64,000 nt of DNA, taken from contig NZ_CP009501.1 in the NCBI RefSeq assembly GCF_000969885.1, forward strand, positions 1,178,001 to 1,242,000. Reading direction: 5' to 3'. The stretch comes from Methanosarcina thermophila TM-1 (GTDB lineage Archaea; Halobacteriota; Methanosarcinia; Methanosarcinales; Methanosarcinaceae). Made by a program: the position numbers and the translations under genes. How positions within the stretch are numbered: the stretch's first letter is position 1; each line of letters opens with the position of its first letter. Positions 54,012 to 63,529 of the stretch are shown piece after piece. Below the pieces are notes generated by a model. The model was given only the letters and a program-made list of their open reading frames with translations, was not told the DNA's origin and did no database searches.

Positions 54012-55271
54012 ATGACCTCCAGAGGCACTGTAGATCGGCGGATGAGAAGGTGTATCCTTGAAACAAAGCAGGTAATCCATCCCTTCGAATCACCGGCTGC
54101 AAGATTGCCAGTATTAAACAGAACAATCGTCGAACATCAGGAAGACGTATTCACACAATTAAAATTTAAAGGAAGACCTTTTTTAATCTCATCACTGGAA
54201 GAAATTAGCTCATCTACCTCCCCAACGCTTGTTTACCGTGATGATATTTACTTCAATAAAGAAATAGTCCTGGAGTTTTTAAACAGGGCTTCAGCAACCG
54301 GAAAACCTGCACGATTAGCATTCTAAGATACTGACCCCTGTTTTAGTGAGCATATCTCATCCCTGCAGCATAGTATGGAACATGTGGGAAATTTGTATAT
54401 GGGTGATTTTTTCTTTTTTCCCGCTGGAACACAGGAGAAAGATTTCTTACCCATAGTAATAGATACGGAAAGTATCTCTATTCCCTGTTTCTCCTTGCCC
54501 TCACCAGAATTAGGAAAAGGGCAAAAATTATCAGGTAATTTACCTATTACGCTCCCCCCATTTCACTTACAAGTACCAAGGCTATCTTATATCGCTATCA
54601 AACACTGGATACATCTGCTTTTTGCCAATTTTACGTGGGGCATTCATTCCCAGGAACGCCAGCGAAATACAGGTTTTATAAACTGGTATGCGAGATTTAG
54701 AAAAATACTATCCTGTCTACCATATGCACCAGAAAACTGTGGTACAGTTAAGATTGGAAAAGGTTGTCAAACAGATCCAACAGCAACTATAATAGGTCCA
54801 ACTACTATTGGTGACGGAGCTGTTATTGGACCAAATGTAACTATCGCAGTGGGGCATATTGGTGATCATGCTGTTCTTGAGCCGAGTTGTACGGTCCGGT
54901 TTGGAGTTTTGGGAGCACGAAGTAGTCTTCTTGCCAGCAGAAATCTTATTATGAGCTGTGTTATGAATAATTCAGTTATTAACACCGATATTCGTTATTC
55001 TATAGTTGGAAACCATTCTTTTCTTGGCGCTGGGTCACTTATTACGGATTGTATTTTGAAGAATGCTGATGAGGGCGATCCCAAGATTAATCTACACATG
55101 GTGAAAGTTCTCGCCGGTAAGGAGATAGTTAATTCCGGGTATTACATCCTGGGCCCGGCTATGGGTAATAGAGTTAAAATCGGATCTGGAGTAATCATAT
55201 ATCCCGGGCGGGTGATAAAATCCGGCAGCATAATTCTTCCTGATCAAGGGTACAATATTATTGACAGGTAG
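54012..55271 (+). pseudogene. Left-handed beta-helix (hexapeptide) protein split by an in-frame TAA
   Basis: Two open segments (54012-54326 and 54375-55271) are in the same frame and separated only by TAA at 54324-54326. The codons between (reading DTDPCFSEHISSLQHS) look like coding sequence. The first part has RGTVDRRMRRCILETKQVIHPFES and SSPTLVYRDDIYFNKEIVLEFL, resembling nucleotidyltransferase-like families. The second has a hydrophobic domain followed by hexapeptide repeats (about codon 240 onward: IGKGCQTDPTATIIGPTTIG, VIGPNVTIAVGHIG), a typical left-handed beta-helix, as in sugar acyltransferases. It is probably a single gene inactivated by a nonsense mutation, or two separately translated parts. 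Confidence 0.6.
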
Positions 55272-55423
55272 TTGAGCGTATTTACAAAAAACGACACTGG
55301 GAAGTCCCGGTTTTCAGGGGCTTATGAATTCTTTTTTTACAGGATTTTAATATAATTCCAGTATTCTCAGAAATTTCAGTAATTTCAGGACAGCTTTTTT
55401 TAGTATAACCTCCTATTCCAGTT

Positions 55424-55459
55424 ACCTCTTAATTCAAGTTAACCTCTTAATTCAAGTTA
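55424..55459. repeat. Perfect 18-bp tandem duplication
   Basis: ACCTCTTAATTCAAGTTA occurs twice in a row, upstream of the deaminase gene. Confidence 0.8.
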
Positions 55460-55550
55460 CTTTTTAGTTACATTACTCAAAATCAGAAAATGCTCTTTAA
55501 AACGTGTTTAAGCTAATAACTTGATTTCATTACCTAACGGATCTGATCAG

Positions 55551-56849
55551 ATGGCTGATATAATTATAAAAAATGCTTATGTTCTGACTATGGACCCTGA
55601 AAAGGGAGACCTCAAAAACGGAACCATTGTCATTGAAGACGGAAAGATTACTGAAATCGGGGAAAAGACAAGCGAAAGTGCTGATACCGTAATTGATGCG
55701 AAACATTCCGTAGTAATGCCCGGGCTTGTAAATACGCATACTCACGCTGCAATGACACTTTTTAGGGGTTATGCTGATGATTTGCAGCTTGCAGACTGGC
55801 TTGAGGGGCATATCTGGCCTGCCGAGGCGAAGCTAACTGCAGAAGATGTTTATAAAGGCAGCCTGCTTGCCTGTCTGGAGATGATCAGGTCGGGAACAAC
55901 AGCTTTTGCAGACATGTATTTCTATATGGATGAAACCGCAAAAGCTGTTGAGATATCAGGGCTTCGGGCTTCACTCTGTCACGGGTTAATAGAGCTCTGG
56001 AACGAAGAAAAAGGAGAAACCGACCTTAAGGAAGGTAAGCGTTTTGTTCGAGCCTGGCAGGGAGCTGCTGACGGCAGGATAAAAACCATGTATGGACCCC
56101 ATGCTCCGAACACCTGTTCCGAGGAATTTCTTGCAAAGGTCAGAGAGGAAGCCAGCAAGGACAGAGCAGGCATTCATATTCATCTCCTTGAGACGGAAGC
56201 CGAGCTCCTTGCCATGAAAGAAAGGTACGGAAAATGTTCGGTGCACCTTCTGGAGGACATAGGGTTTTTCGGACCTGATGTGCTTGCTGCCCACTGTGTC
56301 TGGCTTTCGGATGGGGACATAGAGATTCTGGGAAAAAGAGGAGTGAATGTCTCCCATAACGTTATAAGTAATATGAAACTGGCTTCAGGGATTGCACCTG
56401 TGCATAAAATGCTCGAAAAAGGGGTAAATGTAAGCCTTGGCACGGACGGCTGCGCCTCAAATAACAACCTTGACCTATTCGAGGAAATGAAAACTGCTGC
56501 CCTCCTGCATAAAGTCAACACTTTCAGTCCGACTGTCCTTCCTGCACGGCAGGTACTTGAGATGGGTACTGTGAATGGGGCAAAAGCCCTCGGCATTGAA
56601 GCCGGCATGTTGAAAGTTGGAAAGAAAGCGGACCTGATTGTTGTGGATATGAGAAAACCGCATCTTACTCCCTGCTTTGATATTCATTCCCATCTTGTGT
56701 ACTCTGCAAGAGGCAGTGATGTAAGGACAACAATTGTAGATGGAAAACTCCTTATGGACGATTACAGGGTACTGGCTTTCGATGAGCAGAAGGTGCTGGA
56801 AGAGGCTCAAAAAGCCGCAGAAGAGCTTATCGCAAGGGCAAATGCCTGA
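55551..56849 (+). CDS. mtaD: 5-methylthioadenosine/S-adenosylhomocysteine deaminase
   Basis: This 432-aa amidohydrolase (from ATG 55551) deaminates MTA, SAH or 5'-deoxyadenosine. The metal site is PGLVNTHTHAAMTLFRGYAD, with further ligands in HIHLLETEAE, AAHCVWLSDGDI and LGTDGCASNNNLDLFEEM. In methanogens the 5'-deoxyadenosine deaminase DadD belongs here, so the natural substrate may be that radical-SAM by-product. It is 145 bases upstream of SAH hydrolase, so both fit recycling of SAM by-products. I prefer ATG 55551 to an in-frame start ten codons earlier. Confidence 0.9.
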   Translation: MADIIIKNAYVLTMDPEKGDLKNGTIVIEDGKITEIGEKTSESADTVIDAKHSVVMPGLVNTHTHAAMTLFRGYADDLQLADWLEGHIWPAEAKLTAEDVYKGSLLACLEMIRSGTTAFADMYFYMDETAKAVEISGLRASLCHGLIELWNEEKGETDLKEGKRFVRAWQGAADGRIKTMYGPHAPNTCSEEFLAKVREEASKDRAGIHIHLLETEAELLAMKERYGKCSVHLLEDIGFFGPDVLAAHCVWLSDGDIEILGKRGVNVSHNVISNMKLASGIAPVHKMLEKGVNVSLGTDGCASNNNLDLFEEMKTAALLHKVNTFSPTVLPARQVLEMGTVNGAKALGIEAGMLKVGKKADLIVVDMRKPHLTPCFDIHSHLVYSARGSDVRTTIVDGKLLMDDYRVLAFDEQKVLEEAQKAAEELIARANA

Positions 56850-56994
56850 GAAACTCGTATTCAGGGAAATGATTTTAATTATGCGGAAAGGTAATACCTG
56901 AGACCACGAGAATAAATTGACCTTATATTGAACTTTATATTCATCCTGATAAAAATCGAATTTAATCGCCTATCTATAATATTACGGGATCACC

Positions 56995-58230
56995 ATGAAT
57001 GAAAAAGAACTAATAGAATCCGGAAACATGAAAATGGACTGGGCAAGAAACCACATGCCTGTGCTTGCTATTATAAGGGAAAAGTTTGAGGAAGAAAAAC
57101 CCCTGAAAGGGCTGAAAGTAGGAATGGCACTGCATGTAGAAGCGAAAACTGCAGTCCTTGTAGAGACCCTGGCAGCTGGCGGTGCGGAGGTATCAATTAC
57201 AGGCTGCAATCCCCTGAGCACGCAGGACGACGTAGCCCTTGCACTTAACATACGCAAGAATATAAGCTGTTTTGCAAGATACGGGGTAGGAAGCCAGGAA
57301 TATTATGAAGCGATTGACCGTGTTCTGGATTCCAGACCCGATATCACCATTGATGATGGGGCAGATCTCATATTTAAATTACACAAGGAAAGAACCGACC
57401 TGCTTCCGAATATCCTTGGCGGCTGCGAGGAAACAACTACCGGTGTGCACAGGCTTCATGCTATGGAAAAGGAAGGAGCCCTGAAAATGCCGGTAATTGC
57501 AGTAAACGATGCCATGACCAAGTACCTTTTTGACAACCGCTACGGGACAGGGCAGTCAGCCTGGGATGGTATTAACAGGACTACAAACCTCCTGGTTGCA
57601 GGCAAAAACGTTGTTGTTGCAGGCTACGGCTGGTGCGGACGTGGAGTTGCAATGCGGGCAGCAGGTCTCGGGGCAAGCGTAATCGTTACCGAAGTTGATC
57701 CCATAAGAGCCCTTGAAGCCAGAATGGACGGCTACAGGGTCATGAAAATGTCTGACGCCGCGAAAATAGGAGAAATCTTTGTAACCACTACCGGAAACCG
57801 CGATATCCTCACAGCCGAGCACTTCAAATCCATGCCTGACGGAGCAATCCTTGCAAACTCTGGTCATTTCAATGTGGAAATTGATATGGAAGCCCTTAAT
57901 TCCCTCGCAAAGACCGTCCGAACAGTAAGAAACAACATAAAAGAATACGATATCGGCGGCAAGCGCATCAATGTCATAGCCGAAGGCAGACTGGTTAACC
58001 TCGCTGCCGGCGACGGCCACCCTGCTGAGGTCATGGATATGAGCTTTGCAAACCAGGCTCTCTGTGTACGCTATATTGCCGAAAACAAACTCCCGAACGG
58101 AGTCCACAGGGTACCCCAGGAACTCGATAATTATGTTGCCAGAATGAAACTCGAATCAATGGGCATAAGCATCGACGAGCTTACAGAAGCGCAGAGATCC
58201 TACATGAGCGGCTGGGAGTGCGGAACGTAA
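56995..58230 (+). CDS. ahcY: S-adenosylhomocysteine hydrolase
   Basis: This 411-aa enzyme converts SAH to adenosine and homocysteine using bound NAD. The NAD site is GYGWCGRGVAMRAAGLGA, and catalytic regions include DDGADLIFKLHKE, EETTTGVHRL and VNDAMTKYLFDNRYGTGQS. Length and motifs fit the shorter archaeal/bacterial form. Removal of SAH keeps methyltransferases active, important in a methanogen. A hairpin terminator follows about 60 bases after the stop. Confidence 0.96.
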   Translation: MNEKELIESGNMKMDWARNHMPVLAIIREKFEEEKPLKGLKVGMALHVEAKTAVLVETLAAGGAEVSITGCNPLSTQDDVALALNIRKNISCFARYGVGSQEYYEAIDRVLDSRPDITIDDGADLIFKLHKERTDLLPNILGGCEETTTGVHRLHAMEKEGALKMPVIAVNDAMTKYLFDNRYGTGQSAWDGINRTTNLLVAGKNVVVAGYGWCGRGVAMRAAGLGASVIVTEVDPIRALEARMDGYRVMKMSDAAKIGEIFVTTTGNRDILTAEHFKSMPDGAILANSGHFNVEIDMEALNSLAKTVRTVRNNIKEYDIGGKRINVIAEGRLVNLAAGDGHPAEVMDMSFANQALCVRYIAENKLPNGVHRVPQELDNYVARMKLESMGISIDELTEAQRSYMSGWECGT

Positions 58231-58293
58231 TTTGAAAAGAAAAAAGAGTAATTTCTACAAATTTTCTTCAATAGTATAACTACGGTGCTAAAA

Positions 58294-58322
58294 ATGCAGT
58301 AACTCACACTGCATTTTATTTT
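58294..58322 (+). terminator. ahcY terminator
   Basis: ATGCAGT and ACTGCAT form a perfect 7-bp stem around AACTCAC, followed by TTTATTTT. Confidence 0.7.
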
Positions 58323-58863
58323 CTAATTTCGTTTTACTTTTGGCTGCACGTCTTTTTAGAAAATAATAATTTTTGTGAAACTTAACAATTACTTATTTTC
58401 CTTTCTTTTGTTGGCTGCGCTTTATTCTCAAGAACTTCTGATGAAAAATATATATACGTTTAAATATTTATTATAGACAGTTTATAACTCAAAAAATCAC
58501 AAAGGATATATTAGTACAAGTTCATCTTATAGACATGTAGTACAAATTCATCTTATAGACGTATTTAAACAAAAATCAATTTGTTATTTTATAGAATGCC
58601 TGAATCCACTTTTAATGAAAAACTATATTAAATTAAGTTACAGGGCTTATAAAGTTTCCCAGGCGTTTGCGATACGATTTATATGGTTTAGAAAATAATG
58701 GGGACATGGTATACAAAAATTACAGAGGCTAAAATCTCTTCCAGGGATAAAATAAAAAGTTGAGTATAACAAATAGGAGATTTTGATATCAGGTTCTGGA
58801 ACCTGAGAAAGCTTACAAGTATGGATTTTTAAAATTAGTTTTAATAACGGGAAGAGGGTTGGA
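58323..58863. other. Intergenic region before the MEDS kinase
   Basis: No gene is seen. A 23-base direct repeat (TAGTACAAGTTCATCTTATAG-type) occurs at 58512-58534 and 58538-58560, with one mismatch. A TATA-like GATTTATATGG lies at about 58676-58686, which would give a leader of about 160 bases. AGAGGG is the likely ribosome binding site before ATG 58864. Confidence 0.45.
58512..58560. repeat. 23-bp direct repeat upstream of the sensor kinase
   Basis: TAGTACAAGTTCATCTTATA and TAGTACAAATTCATCTTATA, each followed by GAC, stand 26 bases apart. They may be a regulator binding pair. Confidence 0.7.
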
Positions 58864-61800
58864 ATGAAAAAAGGCTTGAGAAAATCCGGAATTGACGTTG
58901 TTGGTGAAGTGCCTTGGGGGACACACTTCTGCCAGTTTTACCAGACAAAACAGGATTTGATTGACATACTTGTTCCTTACTTCAAAGCAGGGCTGGAAAA
59001 TAATGAATTTTGTATGTGGGTTACTTCACATCCCCTTGAAGCTGAAGAGGCAAAAGAAGCTCTTGGAAGGTCCGTTCCTGATATTGATGTTTACCTGGCG
59101 AAAGGGCAGATTGAAATTATTCCCTATGATAGATGGTATATAATAGACGGGGTTTTCGACTCTCAAAGAGTGCTTAATGGCTGGATTGAAAAACTTGACA
59201 AAGCTCTTGCTAAAGGTTATGACGGTCTGAGATTGAATGGAAACTTATCTTGGCTGGAAAGAGGAGAATGGAACGAGTTTATCGAGTATGAAGAACAGGT
59301 AGATAATATAATTGGCAACCACCAGATGATGGCTCTATGCGCTTATCCTCTCGATAAATGCACCGCAATCGACATCATTGACGTAGTCGTCAATCATCAG
59401 TTTGCTCTTGTTAAAAAGGAAGGAAAATGGGAACAGATTGAGAGTTCCAGACGCAAAAAGGAAGAAGAAAGAGCCTTTCAAGCCACGCAGCACTGGGGAT
59501 CTACTTTTGATACCCTGCCAGACCCCATATCCATACTTGATAATGAATACAGGATTATTCGTGCAAACCAGGCAATGGCAAAAAGATTGGGGATGGCTCC
59601 GGAAGAGTGTAAAGGCTTAACCTGCTATCAGGCAGTGCATGGGACAGATAAGCCGCCTTCTTTTTGTCCTCACAGGCGGCTGCTTGAGGATGGACTTGAA
59701 CATACAGTTGAGCTTTATGAAGACAACCTGGGTGGTTATTTTATAGTTAGCGTCTCGCCACTTCACAACTCAGAAGGAAAAATTATAGGAAGCGTACATG
59801 TTGCCCGTGACATCAATGAACGCAAGCAGGCTGAGGAGACTTTGCGTGACGCATACGAGAATCTCCAGATGCAATCGGAGGAGCTGGAAGCTCAGACCGA
59901 AGAGCTTCAGAAGGCTTATGAAGCATTGAATGAAAGTGAAAAGCAATATAGGATGCTTTTCACAAACATGACCGAGGGTTTCGTCCTTGGAGAGCCTATT
60001 TATGATAAGGATGGTAAGCCTTGTGACTATCGTTTCCTTGATGTAAATCCTGCTTTTGAGCTTCAAACAGGTTTAAAAAGGGAAGAGATATTGGGCAGGA
60101 CTATACGGGAAACACTATATAACCCAAACTACCTGCTTATCGAAAAGTGTGGTGAAGTAGCGCTCTCAGGTGAGCCAACACATATTGAGATTTTTAGCCA
60201 GGAGCTGGATAGATATCTTGACAGTTACATATTCAGCCCTGAGAAAGGAAAGTTTGCAGTAATCTTAAGAGATATTACAAAACGCAAGCAGGCCGAGGAG
60301 GCACTGCGCGAGATTGAAGCACGTCGTAAGGTTGCCGAGGCTGTGCAGGTTGAACGGGAGCGATTGAATAATGTGCTGGACATGCTACCGGCTTACGTGG
60401 CACTAATCTCACCAGATTACCACGTGCGGTTTGCAAATCGTTTCTTCGAGGAGCGCTTCGGCAAATCTGAGGGGCGGCGTTGTTACGAATATCTTTTCCA
60501 GCGTACCGAGCCCTGTGAGAACTGCGAAACCTGCAAGGTGTTCAAAACAGGTGCGCCTCATCACTGGGAGTGGACCGGTCCGGATGGCCGCAATTACGAC
60601 GTCTACGACTATCCGTTCAAGGATTTCGATGGTTCTACACTCGTTATGGAGATGGGCATTGATATAACCGAAATCAAACAGGCTCAAGCGGCAGCTCAGG
60701 CAGAGCGACAGCGATTCTTTGAAGTACTTGAGACTCTGCCAGCACTGATATCCCTGATGACACCTGACTATCACGTCGCCTTTGCCAATCGTAGCTTCCG
60801 TGAAAAGTTTGGGGAATCCAACAACCAGCACTGCTACGAGTATTGTTATGGGCGCACTGATCCCTGTGAATTCTGCGAAATATATAAAGTGATTGAAACC
60901 GGTCAGCCCCATCATTGGGAAAGCAACATCCCTGACGGGAGCGTAGGTGATTGCCATGCCTTTCCATTCACCGACATTGACGGTTCGCCCATGATTCTCT
61001 TGATGAACATTGATATTACCGAGCAGAAACGTGCTGAAGCAGAGCTAAAAAAGCATAAGGAGCAGCTCGAGAAAGCTTATAAATTATTGAAAGAGAGTGA
61101 AGAAGATCTTGCTGAAGCTCAGAGAATGGCTCACCTTGGAAACTGGAGCTGGAATATAGAAAATAACGAATTATACTGGTCTGATGAGGTTTACCGAATT
61201 TTTGGACTCACCCCTCAGGAGTTTAGAGCAACTTACGATTCATTTTTGAGTTATATACATCCAGAGGACAGGGAGTATGTAGATAATGCTGTTAAAGAAG
61301 CTTTAAACGGAAAACCCTACAGTATTGATCACCGGATTATCCTAGATAATGGAGAAGAGCGTATATTACATGAGCAGGCTGAAGTTATTTTTAACGAAGA
61401 GCATATTCCTGTTCGGATGAGGGGAACAGTTCAGGATATTACTGAGCAGAAAAAAGCTGAAGAAGCGTTAAAATTAGCTAATGCCTATAATCGTAGCCTT
61501 ATAGAAGCCAGTATAGATCCCTTTGTAACTATTAGTCCGGATGGTAAAATTACTGATGTGAATCATTCCACAGAGATCGTTACAGGCTATTCCCGTAAAG
61601 AGTTAATTGGAACAGATTTTTCGGACTATTTCACCGAGCCTGAAAAAGCCAGGGAAGGTTATCAGCGGGTTTTCCAGGAAGGATCGGTGCGAGATTATCC
61701 ACTGGAAATTCGGCATAGAAACGGAAAGATAACGCCAGTTCTGTATAATGCATCGGTTTATCGGAACGAGGCTGGTGAGGTTGTTGGGATTTTTGCAGCT

Positions 61801-62952
61801 GCACGTGATATTACTGAACAGAAGAAAGCAGAAGAAGCTCTGAGGCTATCAAATATGTACAACCGCAGCCTTCTTGAAGCCAGTCTGGATCCTCTTGTCA
61901 CTATCGGGGCAGACGGAAAAATAACCGATGTGAACAGAGCTACAGAACTGGTTACAGGGTATTCCAGGAACGAGTTAATCGGAACAGACTTCTCGGACTA
62001 TTTCACTGACCCTGAAAAAGCCAGTGAAGGGTACAGGCAGGTATTCAGAGAAGGGCTGGTACTGGATTATGAGCTTGCGATTCAGCACAGGACTGGAAAT
62101 GTTACACCGGTTCTGTATAATGCGTCAGTTTACCGAAATGAGGCTGGTGAAGTTATTGGTGTTTTTGCTGCAGCCCGTAACATTACAGAGCTAAAAAAGG
62201 CAGAACAATTGCTAAAATTGAAATTAGAAGAACTTGCTCGCTCAAATGCAGAACTGGAACAATTTGCATATGTATCTTCCCATGATCTGCAGGAACCCTT
62301 GAGAATGATAGCAAGCTACCTGCAGCTTTTGCAGAGAAAATACCAGGGAAAACTCGATGAGAAGGCGGATAAATACATTTATTTTGCCGTTGACGGGGCT
62401 TCCCGCATGCAAAACCTGATTAATGACCTTCTGGAGTTCTCAAGAGTGACCACCAGAGCCAAAGAATTCGAACCCACAGACTGCGAATCTATTCTGGATC
62501 AGGTAATTTCTGATTTAGAGATACCCATAAAAGAAAATGAAGCCAGTATATCTTATGGTAAACTACCTGTGGTAATGGCGGACTCTACCCAGTTAACTCA
62601 GGTATTCCAGAACCTCATCAGCAACGCTATAAAGTTTCGCAGCGAAAAAGCCCCTGAAATCGAGATTTCTGCAAAGAAAAAAGACAATGAATGGTTATTT
62701 GCAGTAAAAGATAACGGAATCGGAATTGAGTCCAAATTCTCGGAGAGAATCTTTGAGGTTTTTAAAAGACTTAATAAAAGAGAAGAATATCCAGGAACAG
62801 GCATAGGTCTTTCAATCTGTAAAAAAATTGTAGAGAGGCATGGAGGACGTATTTGGGTAGAATCTGTTCCAGGTGAAGGTTCAGTCTTTTACTTCACTCT
62901 GCCCATAATTCCTGTGAAATCTCATGATAAAGACTCTATAACAGAAAAATGA
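58864..62952 (+). CDS. MEDS-domain sensor histidine kinase with seven PAS domains
   Basis: This 1362-aa soluble kinase has no obvious membrane helices. An N-terminal MEDS domain (about 15-180, GTHFCQFYQTKQDLIDILVPY) is followed by PAS domains at about 213-315, 361-469, 500-602, 618-719, 751-859, 875-984 and 999-1108. Coiled coils link them. PAS1, PAS3 and PAS4 carry cysteine motifs such as CYEYLFQRTEPCENCETCKV. PAS6 and PAS7 are near duplicates. The kinase core has the phospho-acceptor His at about H1140 (SSHDLQEPLRM), NLISNAIKF, DNGIGIE and GTGIGLSICKK. MEDS domains are typical of methanogen and methylotroph sensors. A response regulator gene follows. Confidence 0.92.
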   Translation: MKKGLRKSGIDVVGEVPWGTHFCQFYQTKQDLIDILVPYFKAGLENNEFCMWVTSHPLEAEEAKEALGRSVPDIDVYLAKGQIEIIPYDRWYIIDGVFDSQRVLNGWIEKLDKALAKGYDGLRLNGNLSWLERGEWNEFIEYEEQVDNIIGNHQMMALCAYPLDKCTAIDIIDVVVNHQFALVKKEGKWEQIESSRRKKEEERAFQATQHWGSTFDTLPDPISILDNEYRIIRANQAMAKRLGMAPEECKGLTCYQAVHGTDKPPSFCPHRRLLEDGLEHTVELYEDNLGGYFIVSVSPLHNSEGKIIGSVHVARDINERKQAEETLRDAYENLQMQSEELEAQTEELQKAYEALNESEKQYRMLFTNMTEGFVLGEPIYDKDGKPCDYRFLDVNPAFELQTGLKREEILGRTIRETLYNPNYLLIEKCGEVALSGEPTHIEIFSQELDRYLDSYIFSPEKGKFAVILRDITKRKQAEEALREIEARRKVAEAVQVERERLNNVLDMLPAYVALISPDYHVRFANRFFEERFGKSEGRRCYEYLFQRTEPCENCETCKVFKTGAPHHWEWTGPDGRNYDVYDYPFKDFDGSTLVMEMGIDITEIKQAQAAAQAERQRFFEVLETLPALISLMTPDYHVAFANRSFREKFGESNNQHCYEYCYGRTDPCEFCEIYKVIETGQPHHWESNIPDGSVGDCHAFPFTDIDGSPMILLMNIDITEQKRAEAELKKHKEQLEKAYKLLKESEEDLAEAQRMAHLGNWSWNIENNELYWSDEVYRIFGLTPQEFRATYDSFLSYIHPEDREYVDNAVKEALNGKPYSIDHRIILDNGEERILHEQAEVIFNEEHIPVRMRGTVQDITEQKKAEEALKLANAYNRSLIEASIDPFVTISPDGKITDVNHSTEIVTGYSRKELIGTDFSDYFTEPEKAREGYQRVFQEGSVRDYPLEIRHRNGKITPVLYNASVYRNEAGEVVGIFAAARDITEQKKAEEALRLSNMYNRSLLEASLDPLVTIGADGKITDVNRATELVTGYSRNELIGTDFSDYFTDPEKASEGYRQVFREGLVLDYELAIQHRTGNVTPVLYNASVYRNEAGEVIGVFAAARNITELKKAEQLLKLKLEELARSNAELEQFAYVSSHDLQEPLRMIASYLQLLQRKYQGKLDEKADKYIYFAVDGASRMQNLINDLLEFSRVTTRAKEFEPTDCESILDQVISDLEIPIKENEASISYGKLPVVMADSTQLTQVFQNLISNAIKFRSEKAPEIEISAKKKDNEWLFAVKDNGIGIESKFSERIFEVFKRLNKREEYPGTGIGLSICKKIVERHGGRIWVESVPGEGSVFYFTLPIIPVKSHDKDSITEK

Positions 62953-63050
62953 AATTTAGAATAACTTTTGAGCCTCAAAAGTCTTGTTCAAAACTTAAAA
63001 CATTTTAAGGAAATTTGAATCTATATTCATAGCCAGGAAGGTCATAAAAA

Positions 63051-63497
63051 ATGAGAACCCGGACCATGTCTAAATCCGTAGAAATCCTCTTAGTGGAAGA
63101 CAGTAAAGGAGATGTAGGCTTAATTGAAGAAGTTTTCGAAGATGCGAAAATCGGGAATACTCTTCATATTGTAGAAGATGGAGAAGAGGCAATCGCTTTT
63201 TTACGCGGCGAAGGACAATTCTCAGACGCTCCACGCCCGGATATAATTCTTCTGGATTTAAATTTACCAAAAAAAGATGGGCGCGAGGTTCTTGAGGAAG
63301 TAAAAAGCGACGATGAGCTTAAGAACATACCTGTTGTGATTTTAACGACTTCAAAAGCCGAAGAGGACATACTGAAATCTTATAATCTCCATGCCAATGC
63401 ATACATTACCAAACCTGTTGACTTTGATCAATTTATAAAAGTAGTTAAATCCATAGAAAGCTTTTGGCTTGAGATTGTAAAACTGCCGTCGAAATGA
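63051..63497 (+). CDS. Response regulator (receiver domain only)
   Basis: This 148-aa protein is a single receiver domain: ILLVEDSKGDVGLIEEVF with the acidic pair, the phosphorylated Asp in DIILLDLNLPKKDG (about D69), VILTTSKAEED and NAYITKPVDFDQF with the conserved Lys. It resembles Rcp1-type regulators that act with phytochrome-like PAS kinases. GGAAGG is spaced for ATG 63051; an ATG at 63066 is also possible. It probably accepts phosphate from the kinase encoded just upstream. Confidence 0.92.
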   Translation: MRTRTMSKSVEILLVEDSKGDVGLIEEVFEDAKIGNTLHIVEDGEEAIAFLRGEGQFSDAPRPDIILLDLNLPKKDGREVLEEVKSDDELKNIPVVILTTSKAEEDILKSYNLHANAYITKPVDFDQFIKVVKSIESFWLEIVKLPSK

Positions 63498-63529
63498 GAT
63501 TAAATTAACCCCTGATAGGTCGCTTGGAT

